Positions 8,590-18,175 of a stretch of 64,000 nucleotides of DNA are shown in pieces; within the stretch, counting starts at the first letter, position 1, and every line of letters starts with the position of its first letter. Origin of the DNA: an uncultured Bacteroidota bacterium (GTDB lineage: Bacteria > Bacteroidota > Bacteroidia > Bacteroidales > P3); the NCBI GenBank assembly GCA_902788805.1, contig CADALO010000005.1:27694-91693 (forward strand), given 5' to 3'. The notes below the pieces were generated by a model. It did no database searches. It was not told the DNA's origin and saw only the letters and a list, made by a program, of their open reading frames with translations. The position numbers and the translations under genes are program-made.

Positions 8590-11409
8590 CTATCTCAGCA
8601 CTGTTACTGTGCCTCGCTGTGTCACAATGTCGGTGGTGCCGGGTCTGCGGTAGGTACAGGTGTATACATACACTCCCGTTGGGCAGGGCTTGCCTTTGTA
8701 GGTGCCGTCCCATTTGAAGTTCTGGTCGGTGGTGTACAGTATCTGGCTGCCGCGGCGGTCATAGAGGTAGAATGAGAAGTACTCCAGATTGTTGTGGGTC
8801 AGGATGAAGAACTCGTTGTTGGTGCTCTCCTCCGGTGTGAAGGCGTTGGGAATCCACAGTGCGAAGATCTCTATAGGAATGTAGAACGCTGTGTCGCTGT
8901 TGCATTGCAGCTCGCCGCCGGTGCCGGTGGTCAGCTTAATCTGCACAGAGTCTTCACTCAGGTCGGTAAAGGTGTGACGTACCTGTTTTTCGGTCGAGGT
9001 GTAACCGCTACCGAAGTCCCAGAAGGTGTAGGTCGAGCCGGGCGACACGTCGCGGAACGTAACCTCGGGCACTTCCGAGTCAATGAAGTCGGGACTCAGC
9101 TCGAAGGTGGGCACAGGATGGTGGAACACCGTGATGGTCTGTGTCAACGGAGTAGCCGAGCAGTTGTTCATACCGTGGCCTATCAGGGTGTAGGTGGTTG
9201 TCGTCTGCGGGCTCACTACCAGTGTGTCGTTGTTGGTCTGGCCTGCCATCGACGGGTCGTCTGGCATCGAGCTCCACGTGTAGCTGTAAGCGTTCGAGGC
9301 ATAGAGCTTCACTTGATCGTTCTCGCACATCTTGACAATAGGCACCTCCAAGTGCGGGTCTACTATATATATGTTGATGCTGTCCACGCTCTCGCAGCCG
9401 AACGGACTGCGGGCCCTGACATAGTATCTTGTGTCGTGTGTCGGCATTGTTGTCAGCCGGTTGGTGTTGCTCTGCAGCGGATTGGTGCTTTGCAGCGAGG
9501 TATACCAGTCATACACTGTCTGAGGATTCTGCGATGCCACGTCCACTATTGCCTGCGTGCCGTTGCACACTATTGTGTCGCCGGTCACCTCAAGCACTGG
9601 ATACTCATCCACGTGCACCACAATGCTTGTGTCAACATAGCAGTATACGCGGTCCAAAACACCATCGGTGTTGGTGTCCTCCTGATAGTAGGTGCTGTTC
9701 CTGGTGCGGATATGCACTACCGATGTTGTGTCGAAGGTGTAGCGTGTGGCGGTCTGGGCCGAGACGTAGCTGGTGTCGCCGGCCTCGGTTGCTATAGTCC
9801 ACTCGTTATAGGCGGCTCCAGGCGTCTGGTTGAAGATAAATATCGTGTCGCCCTCGCACAAGCTGTCGCGCGACAGGCGCAGCGACGGCACTGGCGGCTT
9901 GATGGTGCGGATGGGTATAGTCTTCTCGTTCCAGCACGAGGTACCTACTGCCGATGTGCGCACCTTGACGCTGTAGTTGGTGCTCCCCTGTGGATAGGTG
10001 TGGGTGGCGTGGCCGCCGTAGTAGGTGCCCACCAGGGTTGACGGTGTCGGTGGGTTGGAGGCATAGAACTCCCAGCGGGTCAGGTTGGTGTCAACCTGGT
10101 TGGTGTCGTGCGGTGCGTAGGGTGCAAGACTGAGGTCATATAGCGTAATACCGGCGTTGCAGTCGAGAGTGCTGTCCACGCTCAGACGCGGCTTGGTGTT
10201 TCCCACGTCGGTGAAGACGGTTGAGGTTACGGCAATATTGTCGTTCATCTTGGTGGTCATCTTGCACATAAATGTGCTCTGGTTCGCGGTGTCGCCAGTG
10301 TTGACGTTTCTGAAGTGCGCCAGCGTTGCACCAAGGCTGTCGGCCGTGGCACCTTCAATCAGCACATAATTGGATTCGTCACTCTGTGCTGCACCAATCA
10401 GCTGACCGGTCTTGCTGCGATACCATCGGTAACTTGCTGCACCCTTGGGGGCATAGATTGTTGTCACGGCATCGCTCTCGCCTGCGGTACAGCCGGTGGC
10501 ACGCAGGTCCTTCGACTGGCAGTCGCCAGCGATGTAAGCCGCTGCATAGTGGACATTCATCGAGCAGTCACCAGCCGTTATCTTGATTCGTACCGTCTGA
10601 TAGGTGTAGTCGGAAAGGTTGATCATAACCTTGCGCCACGGCAGATAGATGTTGTCGCCGTCAATAGATGACGAATTGGTTGTCATCACTGCTCCTGTCG
10701 CTCCAACCCTGAAAGCAGTGTCTCCTGTGTTTGCAAGAGGTGTAGGACGCGTGTAGCAGAGTGTATCGCCTGCAAGAGGCTGCCAGTTGGGCGAGGCTGC
10801 CGAGCCGGTGTTCTTCTCCACAACGATAACGAATTCAGGATTTTGGTTGGCACTATGTCGTCCATTCTGCAGCGACAGGGCAAACCATATAGTAATCATA
10901 GCGTTTTCAGGTTTGACCTGAATCTCGTATGTCAGTTTCTCTGCTCCGTGCTCTCCACAATAATTGCCTAAACGTATTGAGGTGTGAAACGATGTGTCAG
11001 GCGGCAGGTACGACAAGTGACCGTGCGTTTCAGGGTCTGTACCAGCACCTTTGATGACAAACTGACGTTGATAGTCGAGGTTGTTGTTTAAGTCTCTCGA
11101 ATTCTGCGGTGCTGCGCCTTCATACGAAACGCTTGAACAACCATTTGTATTGAGGTATGTCCCCAACTCTGAGGCCTGTACAGTGACATTATATGTTCCA
11201 CCTTCTGTATTACAGGTACTTGCCACTGCGTTTTTAATACCCGTATATCCCGTCCACTTCTCCTGATGCGAGCCACTAAGGGTGAAGTTTGTTGGGTTCT
11301 TCAAGCCAATACAGTTGGGGTTGACCTTGCCTGTATAGCCCTGCGCTGCCGCGCTGCCGCAGCAGCCCGCAAGCAGCATTGCAATGATTATTGTTTTTAG
11401 TCTGTTCAT
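8590..11409 (-). CDS. T9SS type B sorting domain surface protein, paralog 1
   Basis: The 939-residue protein has a signal peptide (MNRLKTIIIAMLLAGCCGSAAAQ), a long N-terminal region shared with its neighbour, several PKD/Ig-like modules with Cys-Asn-G repeats (residues about 500-800), and a C-terminal gliding-motility-type sorting domain: FALWIPNAFTPEESTNNEF ... YDRRGSQILY ... WDGTYKG..CPTGVYVY. Such CHU_C/type B domains direct export by the type IX secretion system and retention at the cell surface. It lies 21 bases after its paralog and 4 bases before recQ. Cargo activity is unknown; adhesion is the usual guess. Confidence 0.85.
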   Translation of the reverse strand: MNRLKTIIIAMLLAGCCGSAAAQGYTGKVNPNCIGLKNPTNFTLSGSHQEKWTGYTGIKNAVASTCNTEGGTYNVTVQASELGTYLNTNGCSSVSYEGAAPQNSRDLNNNLDYQRQFVIKGAGTDPETHGHLSYLPPDTSFHTSIRLGNYCGEHGAEKLTYEIQVKPENAMITIWFALSLQNGRHSANQNPEFVIVVEKNTGSAASPNWQPLAGDTLCYTRPTPLANTGDTAFRVGATGAVMTTNSSSIDGDNIYLPWRKVMINLSDYTYQTVRIKITAGDCSMNVHYAAAYIAGDCQSKDLRATGCTAGESDAVTTIYAPKGAASYRWYRSKTGQLIGAAQSDESNYVLIEGATADSLGATLAHFRNVNTGDTANQSTFMCKMTTKMNDNIAVTSTVFTDVGNTKPRLSVDSTLDCNAGITLYDLSLAPYAPHDTNQVDTNLTRWEFYASNPPTPSTLVGTYYGGHATHTYPQGSTNYSVKVRTSAVGTSCWNEKTIPIRTIKPPVPSLRLSRDSLCEGDTIFIFNQTPGAAYNEWTIATEAGDTSYVSAQTATRYTFDTTSVVHIRTRNSTYYQEDTNTDGVLDRVYCYVDTSIVVHVDEYPVLEVTGDTIVCNGTQAIVDVASQNPQTVYDWYTSLQSTNPLQSNTNRLTTMPTHDTRYYVRARSPFGCESVDSINIYIVDPHLEVPIVKMCENDQVKLYASNAYSYTWSSMPDDPSMAGQTNNDTLVVSPQTTTTYTLIGHGMNNCSATPLTQTITVFHHPVPTFELSPDFIDSEVPEVTFRDVSPGSTYTFWDFGSGYTSTEKQVRHTFTDLSEDSVQIKLTTGTGGELQCNSDTAFYIPIEIFALWIPNAFTPEESTNNEFFILTHNNLEYFSFYLYDRRGSQILYTTDQNFKWDGTYKGKPCPTGVYVYTCTYRRPGTTDIVTQRGTVTVLR

Positions 11410-11430
11410 AGTCTTGTCGGTTTAGTGGTT

Positions 11431-14250
11431 TTACTTTATCAGAGTAAGTGTACCTTTCTGCGACATCAGGCGCTCCACGCCTTCCCTGCGGTAGGTGGCA
11501 ATGTAGACGTAGGTGCCCTGCTTGCACTCCTTGCCTTTGTAGGTGCCGTCCCAGCCCTCCTCGACATCGGTCGTCGAGAAGACCAGCGCGCCGCCGCGGT
11601 CGTAGATATGCAGCTCATAGTCGGTGAGCTTGTTGGCCGTGAAGGGCTTGAAGACATTGTTGGTCTCCAACTTGGGCGTGAAGGCGTTGGGGAACCACAC
11701 GGCAAAGATGCCTACGGGGATATAGAATTCCAATGTGTCGGAGCATCCAAGGGCATTGCCAGTGATGAGGGTGATGAGTATCGAATCCTGACTCAAGTCG
11801 GTGAAGGTGTGTACCACAGTACGTGTGGTCGAGGTGGCGCCGTTGCCGAAGTTCCACAGCGAGGTGGTACCGTTTTCAGACAGGTCGGCAAACTGCACCG
11901 AGGGGTTCTCCGAGTCGATATAGTCGGGGGTCGTCTGCACCTGCATTACAGGCCAGGGGTAGACGGTAATCTTCTGCGACAGCTCGTTGGCGCTGCAGCC
12001 GTTGGTGCCGTGGCCCACCACTTTGTAGGTCGTAGTCACCTGCGGTTTCACCTTGATGGTGTCGCTGTTGGTCTGTCCTTCCAAGTCGGGGTCGGGCGGC
12101 GTAGCGCTCCAGTCATAGTAGGCAGCCTTGCCAGCTATCAGCACTGTCGAGTCGCCGGTGCATATCTTGTCCTTCTGGTCAAGCACCTGCAGGTCGGGCT
12201 TGACGAGCGAGAGGGTGATGCTGTCCCACGTGGTGCATCCGAAGGGGCTCACAACCTTGACATAGAAGGTGCGGTCCTGCGTGAGGGGTATTGCCAGGCT
12301 GTTGTTGTTCTCCACCACCGGCGTGTTGCCGCCATAGACCTGATACCAGTTGTAGCTGCAGCTGTCCACGCTGCTCTGCACGGTGACGCTCGAGTTCTGG
12401 CCGTTGCACACTATTGTGTCGCCGGTGACGGTCAGCTTGGGATACTGGCCCACCCTGACAGTAAACGTGGTATCGGAGTAGCAGTAGACATCCTCAACGA
12501 TTCCGTCGCCAGTGGTGTCGGCCCTGTAGAACGATTTGCTGCGGGTGCGCAGTGTCACCTGAAGGGTGGTGTCGAGTATAACGCGAGTGGCGGGTGTGGT
12601 GCTCTCGTAGGTGGTGTCGCTTATGCCTTTGATTCTCCATTTATGGTAGGTAGAACCCTGCGTAAGGTCGGTGATGTAGATGGTGTCGCCCACGCAAAGC
12701 TCGCTGAGGTTCTTGTTGATACTGGTGCGCGGCACGGGCCGTTTAACCGTTCGTATGGCTACCGTCTTCTCGTTCCAGCACGAGGTACCTACTGCCGATG
12801 TGCGCACCTTGACGCTGTAGTTGGTGCCGGCCTGGGGATAGGTGTGAGTGGCGTGGCCGCCGTTGTAGGTGCCCACCAGGGTTGCCGGAGTCGGCGGGTT
12901 GGAGGAGTAGAATTCCCATACCGTCAAGTTGGTGTCTACCTGGTTGGTGTCGTGCGGTGCGTAGGGGGCAACGCTGAGGTCATAGAGCGTAATGCCGGCA
13001 TTGCAGTCGAGCACACTGTCCACGCTCAGACGGGGCTTGGTGTTTCCCACGTCGGTGAAGACGGTAGAAACCACGGAGATTGATTCGTTCATCTTGGTAG
13101 TCATCTTGCACATAAAGGTGCTTTGGGTAGCAGTGTCGCCCGTGTTGACGTTTCTGAAGTGTGCCAGCGTTGCACCAAGGCTGTCGGCCGTAGCGCCTTC
13201 AATCTGAACATAGTTGGCTTCGTTGCTCTGCTCGGCACCAATCAGCTGGCCGATCTTGCTGCGATACCACGCATAGCTAATGGCACCCTTGGGGGCATAG
13301 ATTGTCGTCACGGCGTCGCTCTCGCCTGCGGTGCAGCCGGTGGCACGCAGGTCCTTCGACTGGCAGTCGCCAGCGATATAAGCCAACGCATAGTGAGCAC
13401 TCATCGAACAGTCACCAGCGGTGATCTTGATGCGTACTGTCTGGTAGGTGTATTTCGAAAGGTTAATCATAACCTTCTGCCAAGGCAGATAAATGTTGCA
13501 TCCACTTGTTGCTCCAGTATGGCTTCCACTCGAGCCTACATAAAAGGGAGTAACATCCGAACTGGTTCCTGCAGGTGTCGGTCGGGTATAACAAAGCGTG
13601 TCGCCGGCAAGGGGCTGCCAGTTTGGAGATGCTGTTGTACCCATATTCTTCTCCACAACGATAACGAATTCAGGATTTTCAGCAGCAGAGTGTTGGCCAT
13701 TGTGTAGTGACAGGGCATACCAAATAGTAATCATAGCGTTCTCTGGCTTGATTTGAATCTCGTATGTCAGCTTCTCTGCGCCGTGATAGCCGCAATAGTT
13801 ACCCAGACGTATCGAGGTATGGAACGAGGTGTCGGGCGGCAGGTACGACAGATGACCGTTGGTTTCGGGGTCTGTGCCCGAACCTTTGATTACAAAGTTA
13901 TATGAATGGTCAAGGTTGTTGTGCAGGTCCCTTGACGTAGAACGTGTGCTGCCGTTGCTCAGACTGATGTTGCAGGCACTGCTGCTGGGGTTGTTCGATG
14001 TACCCTCCAGATTTGATGCCTGTATAGTCTGGTCGTATGTTCCGGCTTCCATATAACAGGTACTTACCATTTCGTTTTTCGAACCCGTATATCCCGTCCA
14101 CTTCTCCTGATGCGAGCCACTAAGGGTGAAGTTGGTTGGGTTCTTCAGACCAATGCAGTTGGGGTTGACCTTGCCCGTGTATTGAGCCGACGCGCTGCCG
14201 CAGTAGCCGACCAACAGGGCCATAACCGACAAAATTAATAATTTCTTCAT
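11431..14250 (-). CDS. T9SS type B sorting domain surface protein, paralog 2
   Basis: This protein is also exactly 939 residues, with a signal peptide (MKKLLILSVMALLVGYCGSASA), the same TGKVNPNCIGLKNPTNFTLS start and the same C-terminal sorting domain (FAVWFPNAFTPKLETNNVF, WDGTYKGKECKQGTYVY). By eye it is nearly identical to paralog 1 over much of the first 520 residues except for a few variable patches (about 65-110 and 225-255), and clearly diverged beyond that. It is the first gene of the minus-strand unit ending in recQ. The repeat-rich spacer 14251-15223 lies upstream. Confidence 0.85.
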   Translation of the reverse strand: MKKLLILSVMALLVGYCGSASAQYTGKVNPNCIGLKNPTNFTLSGSHQEKWTGYTGSKNEMVSTCYMEAGTYDQTIQASNLEGTSNNPSSSACNISLSNGSTRSTSRDLHNNLDHSYNFVIKGSGTDPETNGHLSYLPPDTSFHTSIRLGNYCGYHGAEKLTYEIQIKPENAMITIWYALSLHNGQHSAAENPEFVIVVEKNMGTTASPNWQPLAGDTLCYTRPTPAGTSSDVTPFYVGSSGSHTGATSGCNIYLPWQKVMINLSKYTYQTVRIKITAGDCSMSAHYALAYIAGDCQSKDLRATGCTAGESDAVTTIYAPKGAISYAWYRSKIGQLIGAEQSNEANYVQIEGATADSLGATLAHFRNVNTGDTATQSTFMCKMTTKMNESISVVSTVFTDVGNTKPRLSVDSVLDCNAGITLYDLSVAPYAPHDTNQVDTNLTVWEFYSSNPPTPATLVGTYNGGHATHTYPQAGTNYSVKVRTSAVGTSCWNEKTVAIRTVKRPVPRTSINKNLSELCVGDTIYITDLTQGSTYHKWRIKGISDTTYESTTPATRVILDTTLQVTLRTRSKSFYRADTTGDGIVEDVYCYSDTTFTVRVGQYPKLTVTGDTIVCNGQNSSVTVQSSVDSCSYNWYQVYGGNTPVVENNNSLAIPLTQDRTFYVKVVSPFGCTTWDSITLSLVKPDLQVLDQKDKICTGDSTVLIAGKAAYYDWSATPPDPDLEGQTNSDTIKVKPQVTTTYKVVGHGTNGCSANELSQKITVYPWPVMQVQTTPDYIDSENPSVQFADLSENGTTSLWNFGNGATSTTRTVVHTFTDLSQDSILITLITGNALGCSDTLEFYIPVGIFAVWFPNAFTPKLETNNVFKPFTANKLTDYELHIYDRGGALVFSTTDVEEGWDGTYKGKECKQGTYVYIATYRREGVERLMSQKGTLTLIK

Positions 14251-14516
14251 TATTTTATGTTTTTTATTGTTTACGTTTTTATACTTTTACGGTAAAGGAG
14301 TAACGCTATTTTTCCGTTTTCATTATGCATAGTCACAAAAAATGCCAATTTCGCTGCAAAAAAATTAATTTTTTTTTCAAAGAAAAGCGCACAAAAGAGA
14401 TAAAGCACTGTAAAACAAAATCATAGCAGCAATAAAAAAATTGCATTTTTTCACCCTGCTACCCCATAACAAATCGCCGTTTCTGCTCCGCCTCTTCACC
14501 GGGTCAACACTGGTTG

Positions 14517-14604
14517 TTGTCCGCTCGTTGTCCAGTTGTTGTCCAGTTGTTGTCCAGTCACGAACGGACAACAATCGGACAACAATCGGACAACAATCGG
14601 ACAA
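14517..14604. repeat. 11-bp-phased inverted array, copy 1 (TTGTCC x4 / GGACAA x4)
   Basis: TTGTCC occurs at 14517, 14528, 14539 and 14550, and its complement GGACAA at 14566, 14577, 14588 and 14599. Spacing is exactly 11 bases, so all copies on a side face the same side of the helix. The two halves form a palindrome. Related arrays are at 41258-41335 and 57956-58033. Confidence 0.85.
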
Positions 14605-14742
14605 CGACCGAAGATGGCCTTGTAAAAACCTAAGGAGCAAGCAGTTGTGACACAAAGATGATGCTTGGTTTATTTTGTTGGTTTTCAAATATTTAAGTAA
14701 AACGGTGTATTTTTTAACAAACATTTGTTGAGGTTTGACGGT

Positions 14743-15007
14743 GCGATACACCCGGGATTGTCGCTGTTTGATGGTACGACACACCACAGATTGTCGCTGT
14801 TTGACGGTGCGACACACCACAGATTGTCGCTGTTTGACGGTGCGACACACCCCGGCCTTCGGCCACCCCTCTCCGAGAGGGGATGGCGCGGCAGCGATTT
14901 ATTGATAATCAAATCGATGCGTCAGCCCATCCCCTCTCGGAGAGGGGTGGCCGAAGGCCGGGGTGTGTCGCATCAGCCGTTCAAATACGAAGGCCGGGGT
15001 GTGTCGC
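14743..15007. repeat. 33-bp satellite around a perfect 46-bp inverted repeat, locus A
   Basis: The core GCGAYACACC (acgacacacc in the second copy) recurs at 14743, 14776, 14809 and 14842, exactly 33 bases apart. The last copy runs into a 46-bp arm (14841-14886) that is perfectly complementary to 14927-14972 across a 40-base spacer. One more inverted core follows at 14996. The palindrome would form a long cruciform or RNA hairpin. Copies B and C are at 41516-41905 and 63722-63916. Confidence 0.9.
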
Positions 15008-15077
15008 ACTCATAATGTTGTACTTAATGTTGCCAGCTATATTATGTGCAATGATACTACGTATTAATGTTTTTTTG

Positions 15078-15085
15078 TATATTTG
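15078..15085 (+). promoter_or_regulatory. -7 box for the sulfatase/DUF456 operon
   Basis: TATATTTG fits TAnnTTTG. No TTTG is present at the expected -33 position, so this is a partial match. It would give a leader of about 130 bases before the ATG at 15224. Confidence 0.45.
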
Positions 15086-15223
15086 TAGCTTGTTTCGAGA
15101 GGGCGCTTAATCAACTATCCTATTGTAAACAACCGAATTAAATCGTTATATTATGAATAAAACCTGTACTTTTTCCTGCGATTCGATATGACGGATTAAG
15201 GCTGCCCCCCCTACCCTGCTGAA

Positions 15224-17167
15224 ATGAAAATCAAATATTCCACATACTCTAACATCACCGCCACGGTGCTCAACATACTGCTTGCATACGTGGTGTATAT
15301 GCTCTGCCGCATAGCATACGTATGCGAGAACTGGTCGCTGTTCGCTCCGGGCTGGCAATCGCTGTCGCTCTGGTCGCTGCTGAGGGGCGGAGTGCGTTAC
15401 GACGGCTGCGCAATTGCCTATACCAACGGCATCTACGCGGCGTTGATGCTGATACCGATACTTGCCAAAGAGCGCGGCTGGTGGCAGACAATGACCAAGT
15501 GGATATATGTGGCAATCAACTCGCTGGCAGTGGTGATAAACCTCTGCGACGCTGTCTATTCGCAATATACCGGTCGACGCACCACAAGCACTTTCTTTCA
15601 CGAATTCAGCAACGAGAACAATCTGGGTGACATCTTTTTCATCGAGTTGTTGAACCACTGGTATTTAGTCCTTGCAGGTGCGGCTTTGATCGCGATGTTG
15701 TGGCTGCTGTACACCAAGCCACAGGGCGATATGGTCAGCGACCGGAAACGATACCACATCACGCAAGGCATTGCCTTTGCCGTGATGATACCACTGGCTT
15801 TCATCGGGATGCGCGGAGGACTTATAAACACCTACAGGCCGGTATCGTTGGCCGACGCCAACCAGTATGTCAACCAACCCAACGAGGCGGCGATAGTGCT
15901 CAACACGCCGTTCTCTATCATACGCACTGTCGGAAAGACCACATACGAAGACCCCAAGTACTTCGACGACAACACGCTGACACATATCTACAATCCAATA
16001 CACACTGCCGACAGCAACACGGTGATGAACAAGAAAAACGTTGTGATTCTTATTGTCGAGAGCTTTGGCAGGGAGTATATAGGCTTCTACAACCGCGACC
16101 TTGAAGGCGGCAAGTACAAAGGCTACACTCCATTCATCGACTCGCTGCTCGAGCACTCGATGACGTGGGAGCAGACATACGCCAACGGCAGAACCAGCAT
16201 AGACGGAATGCCGGCGGTACTGGCTTCGATACCGACTTTTGTAGAGCCGTTTTTCTTCACCAGCTATTCGCTCAACCGTGTCAGCGGACTTCCGGGCGAA
16301 TTGGGCAAAGTAGGCTACTCGTCGGCCTTCTTCCACGGAGCCGACAATGGCTCGATGGGCTTTCAGGCGGCAGCACGTGCTATGGGCTTTGATACCTACT
16401 ATGGGCGCAACGAATACGACGACGACCCTCGCTTTGGCGGCGAGAAGGATTTTGACGGCACCTGGGCCATCTGGGACGAGCCGTTCCTGCAATACTTCGC
16501 CACCAAGATGGGCGAAATGCAGGAGCCGTTCATCACTGCTGTCTTCACCGCCTCTTCGCACCATCCGTTTGTGATACCGGAGCAATACCGCGACATATTC
16601 CCTGAAGAGCAGCTGGTTATGCACAAATGCATACGCTATGTAGACCAGTCGCTGCGCAAGTTTTTTGCCACAGCAAGCAAGCAGCCGTGGTTTGAGAACA
16701 CCGTTTTCGTCATCACCAGCGACCACACCAATATGAGCAATCACGACATCTACCGCACTCCCATCGGTGTGTTCTGCGGGCCGATTATCATCTACGATCC
16801 TTCAGGGCAACTGCCCACAGGCGTTCAGAAAGGTGTGGCCCAACAGATTGACATTATGCCCACCGTGCTTGGAATGCTTGGATATCCAAATCCTTTTGTG
16901 GCCTTTGGACGCAACTTGATGGACGGCGACGGCGGCTGGACGGTGAACTATACCGGCGGAATATACCAGTATCTGGCAAACGACACTCTGATTCAATTCA
17001 ACGGGAAAGAGGTAACCGGCACCTACTGCCTGTCGAGCGACCCGATGATGACAAATCCGCTGCCAGTCTCCCCTGCCGGCCATACCAAACGGTTAAAGGC
17101 TATAATACAGCAATATATGCAACGAATGCTTGACGACAAACTAACAGTGGAGGACAACACATTATGA
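15224..17167 (+). CDS. LTA synthase-like membrane sulfatase (alkaline phosphatase superfamily)
   Basis: The 647-residue protein has about five N-terminal membrane helices (residues 10-190), followed by an extracytoplasmic sulfatase-fold domain. The catalytic region includes NVVILIVESFGREYIGF (the metal-binding Glu after VI), the nucleophile region ANGRTSIDGMPAVLASIP, and VITSDHT near the end, matching the LtaS/phosphoglycerol transferase group. In Gram-negatives these enzymes usually move phosphoglycerol or phosphoethanolamine groups onto envelope glycans or lipids; the substrate here is not evident. It overlaps the DUF456 gene by an ATGA. Confidence 0.85.
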   Translation: MKIKYSTYSNITATVLNILLAYVVYMLCRIAYVCENWSLFAPGWQSLSLWSLLRGGVRYDGCAIAYTNGIYAALMLIPILAKERGWWQTMTKWIYVAINSLAVVINLCDAVYSQYTGRRTTSTFFHEFSNENNLGDIFFIELLNHWYLVLAGAALIAMLWLLYTKPQGDMVSDRKRYHITQGIAFAVMIPLAFIGMRGGLINTYRPVSLADANQYVNQPNEAAIVLNTPFSIIRTVGKTTYEDPKYFDDNTLTHIYNPIHTADSNTVMNKKNVVILIVESFGREYIGFYNRDLEGGKYKGYTPFIDSLLEHSMTWEQTYANGRTSIDGMPAVLASIPTFVEPFFFTSYSLNRVSGLPGELGKVGYSSAFFHGADNGSMGFQAAARAMGFDTYYGRNEYDDDPRFGGEKDFDGTWAIWDEPFLQYFATKMGEMQEPFITAVFTASSHHPFVIPEQYRDIFPEEQLVMHKCIRYVDQSLRKFFATASKQPWFENTVFVITSDHTNMSNHDIYRTPIGVFCGPIIIYDPSGQLPTGVQKGVAQQIDIMPTVLGMLGYPNPFVAFGRNLMDGDGGWTVNYTGGIYQYLANDTLIQFNGKEVTGTYCLSSDPMMTNPLPVSPAGHTKRLKAIIQQYMQRMLDDKLTVEDNTL

Positions 17168-17658
17168 ACATACTATTCATCACATTGGCCATTATAATGG
17201 TGCTTGTCGGCATTGTGGGCTCAATAGTGCCGGGATTGGCCGGGCCTCCATTCAGCTGGCTGGGCCTGCTGTTCATCCATCTCAGCGACGCGGCGCAATT
17301 CAGCACCGCCTTCTTGCTTATCACGTTGGGGGTGGCAATAGTCATCACCATACTCGACTACATAGTGCCATCGTGGAGCACCAAACGGCACGGCGGCAGC
17401 AAAGCCGGCGTGTGGGGCTGCAACATAGGACTTGTGATTTCAATAGTGGGACTGCCCTTTGGTCCTCAAGGGTTGATAGGAGTGATTTTCTGGCCTTTTG
17501 CAGGTGCGCTTGCAGGCGAGTTGCTCAACGGAAAACAGAGCCGCGAGGCACTGCGTGCGGCCTGGGGTGCATTTCTGGGCTTCCTCACAGGCACAGGCCT
17601 TAAGCTGGCCTTTGCGCTTGTAGCCGCTTTCTTTGTCGTCCGCGAGCTGTTCCTTTAG
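17164..17658 (+). CDS. DUF456 family membrane protein
   Basis: The 164-residue protein has four or more hydrophobic helices and glycine-rich loops ([43 protein letters not shown]), the pattern of DUF456. Its start overlaps the stop of the sulfatase gene by four bases, indicating translational coupling and a possible shared membrane role. Its last four bases overlap the convergent queF gene. The family has no assigned function. Confidence 0.85.
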   Translation: MNILFITLAIIMVLVGIVGSIVPGLAGPPFSWLGLLFIHLSDAAQFSTAFLLITLGVAIVITILDYIVPSWSTKRHGGSKAGVWGCNIGLVISIVGLPFGPQGLIGVIFWPFAGALAGELLNGKQSREALRAAWGAFLGFLTGTGLKLAFALVAAFFVVRELFL

Positions 17659-18116
17659 TTCAGCTTATAGTTCATCATCCTGTGCTGCGCCATCTCTTCG
17701 TATTTGGTGCCGGGAGCGCCATAGTTGGCATAAGGATGGATGGAGATACCTCCGCGCGGGGCAAACAATCCGACGACCTCAATGTATCGCGGCTCCATTA
17801 GACGGATAAGGTCTTTCATTATGATGTTGACACAGTCTTCGTGGAAGTCGCCGTGATTGCGGAACGATACGAGATACAGCTTAAGACTCTTGCTCTCAAC
17901 CATTTTACGGTTGGGGATATAGCGAATGCGTATCTCTGCGAAGTCGGGCTGACCGGTAATGGGACACAATGAAGTGAACTCGGGACATAGGAATTCCACC
18001 CAGTAATCATTGCCGGGATGCTGGTTTTCAAACGCCTCCAGCACTTCAGGCATATAGTCGGTTCTATACTCGGTCTTGTTGCCAAGCGATTTGAGATTTT
18101 CGTCTTTTCTGCTCAT
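17655..18116 (-). CDS. queF: NADPH-dependent 7-cyano-7-deazaguanine reductase QueF
   Basis: The 153-residue protein is the short unimodular QueF type, with catalytic Cys51 in [13 protein letters not shown] and Asp58 in the same motif. The [23 protein letters not shown] segment, typical of QueF, follows. The enzyme reduces preQ0 to preQ1 in queuosine biosynthesis. It lies 59 bases downstream of the queuosine precursor transporter gene on the same strand, and both probably answer to the preQ1-I riboswitch in front of the transporter. Confidence 0.95.
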   Translation of the reverse strand: MSRKDENLKSLGNKTEYRTDYMPEVLEAFENQHPGNDYWVEFLCPEFTSLCPITGQPDFAEIRIRYIPNRKMVESKSLKLYLVSFRNHGDFHEDCVNIIMKDLIRLMEPRYIEVVGLFAPRGGISIHPYANYGAPGTKYEEMAQHRMMNYKLN

Positions 18117-18175
18117 TTTAGTCAGGTTTTTATCCGTTAAGAGGTTTTATCACAAGCCCTTATCGGCCAAACATT

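Larger units (their letters stand above)
14251..15223. other. 973-bp gene-free divergent spacer with two repeat systems
   Basis: No credible gene lies here; the ORFs of 60-160 codons are by-products of repeats whose 33-bp period keeps frames open. From left to right it holds an AT-rich probable promoter region for the minus-strand surface proteins, an 11-bp-phased inverted array (14517-14604), a 33-bp satellite with a 46-bp inverted repeat (14743-15007), and a -7 box for the plus-strand sulfatase (15078-15085). Confidence 0.8.

Noticed and set aside
14841..14972. Insertion sequence or MITE defined by the 46-bp inverted repeat
   Set aside because: The inverted arms face each other across 40 bases with no gene, and 33-bp units continue outside; I cannot see a target-site duplication. 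It is listed as a repeat of unknown mobility.
14725..15015. Repetitive ORFs (RLSLFDGATHH-like and complementary frames)
   Set aside because: They are products of the 33-bp satellite, whose period of 11 codons keeps frames open on both strands; similar ORFs occur at 41269-41968 and 63570-63994.
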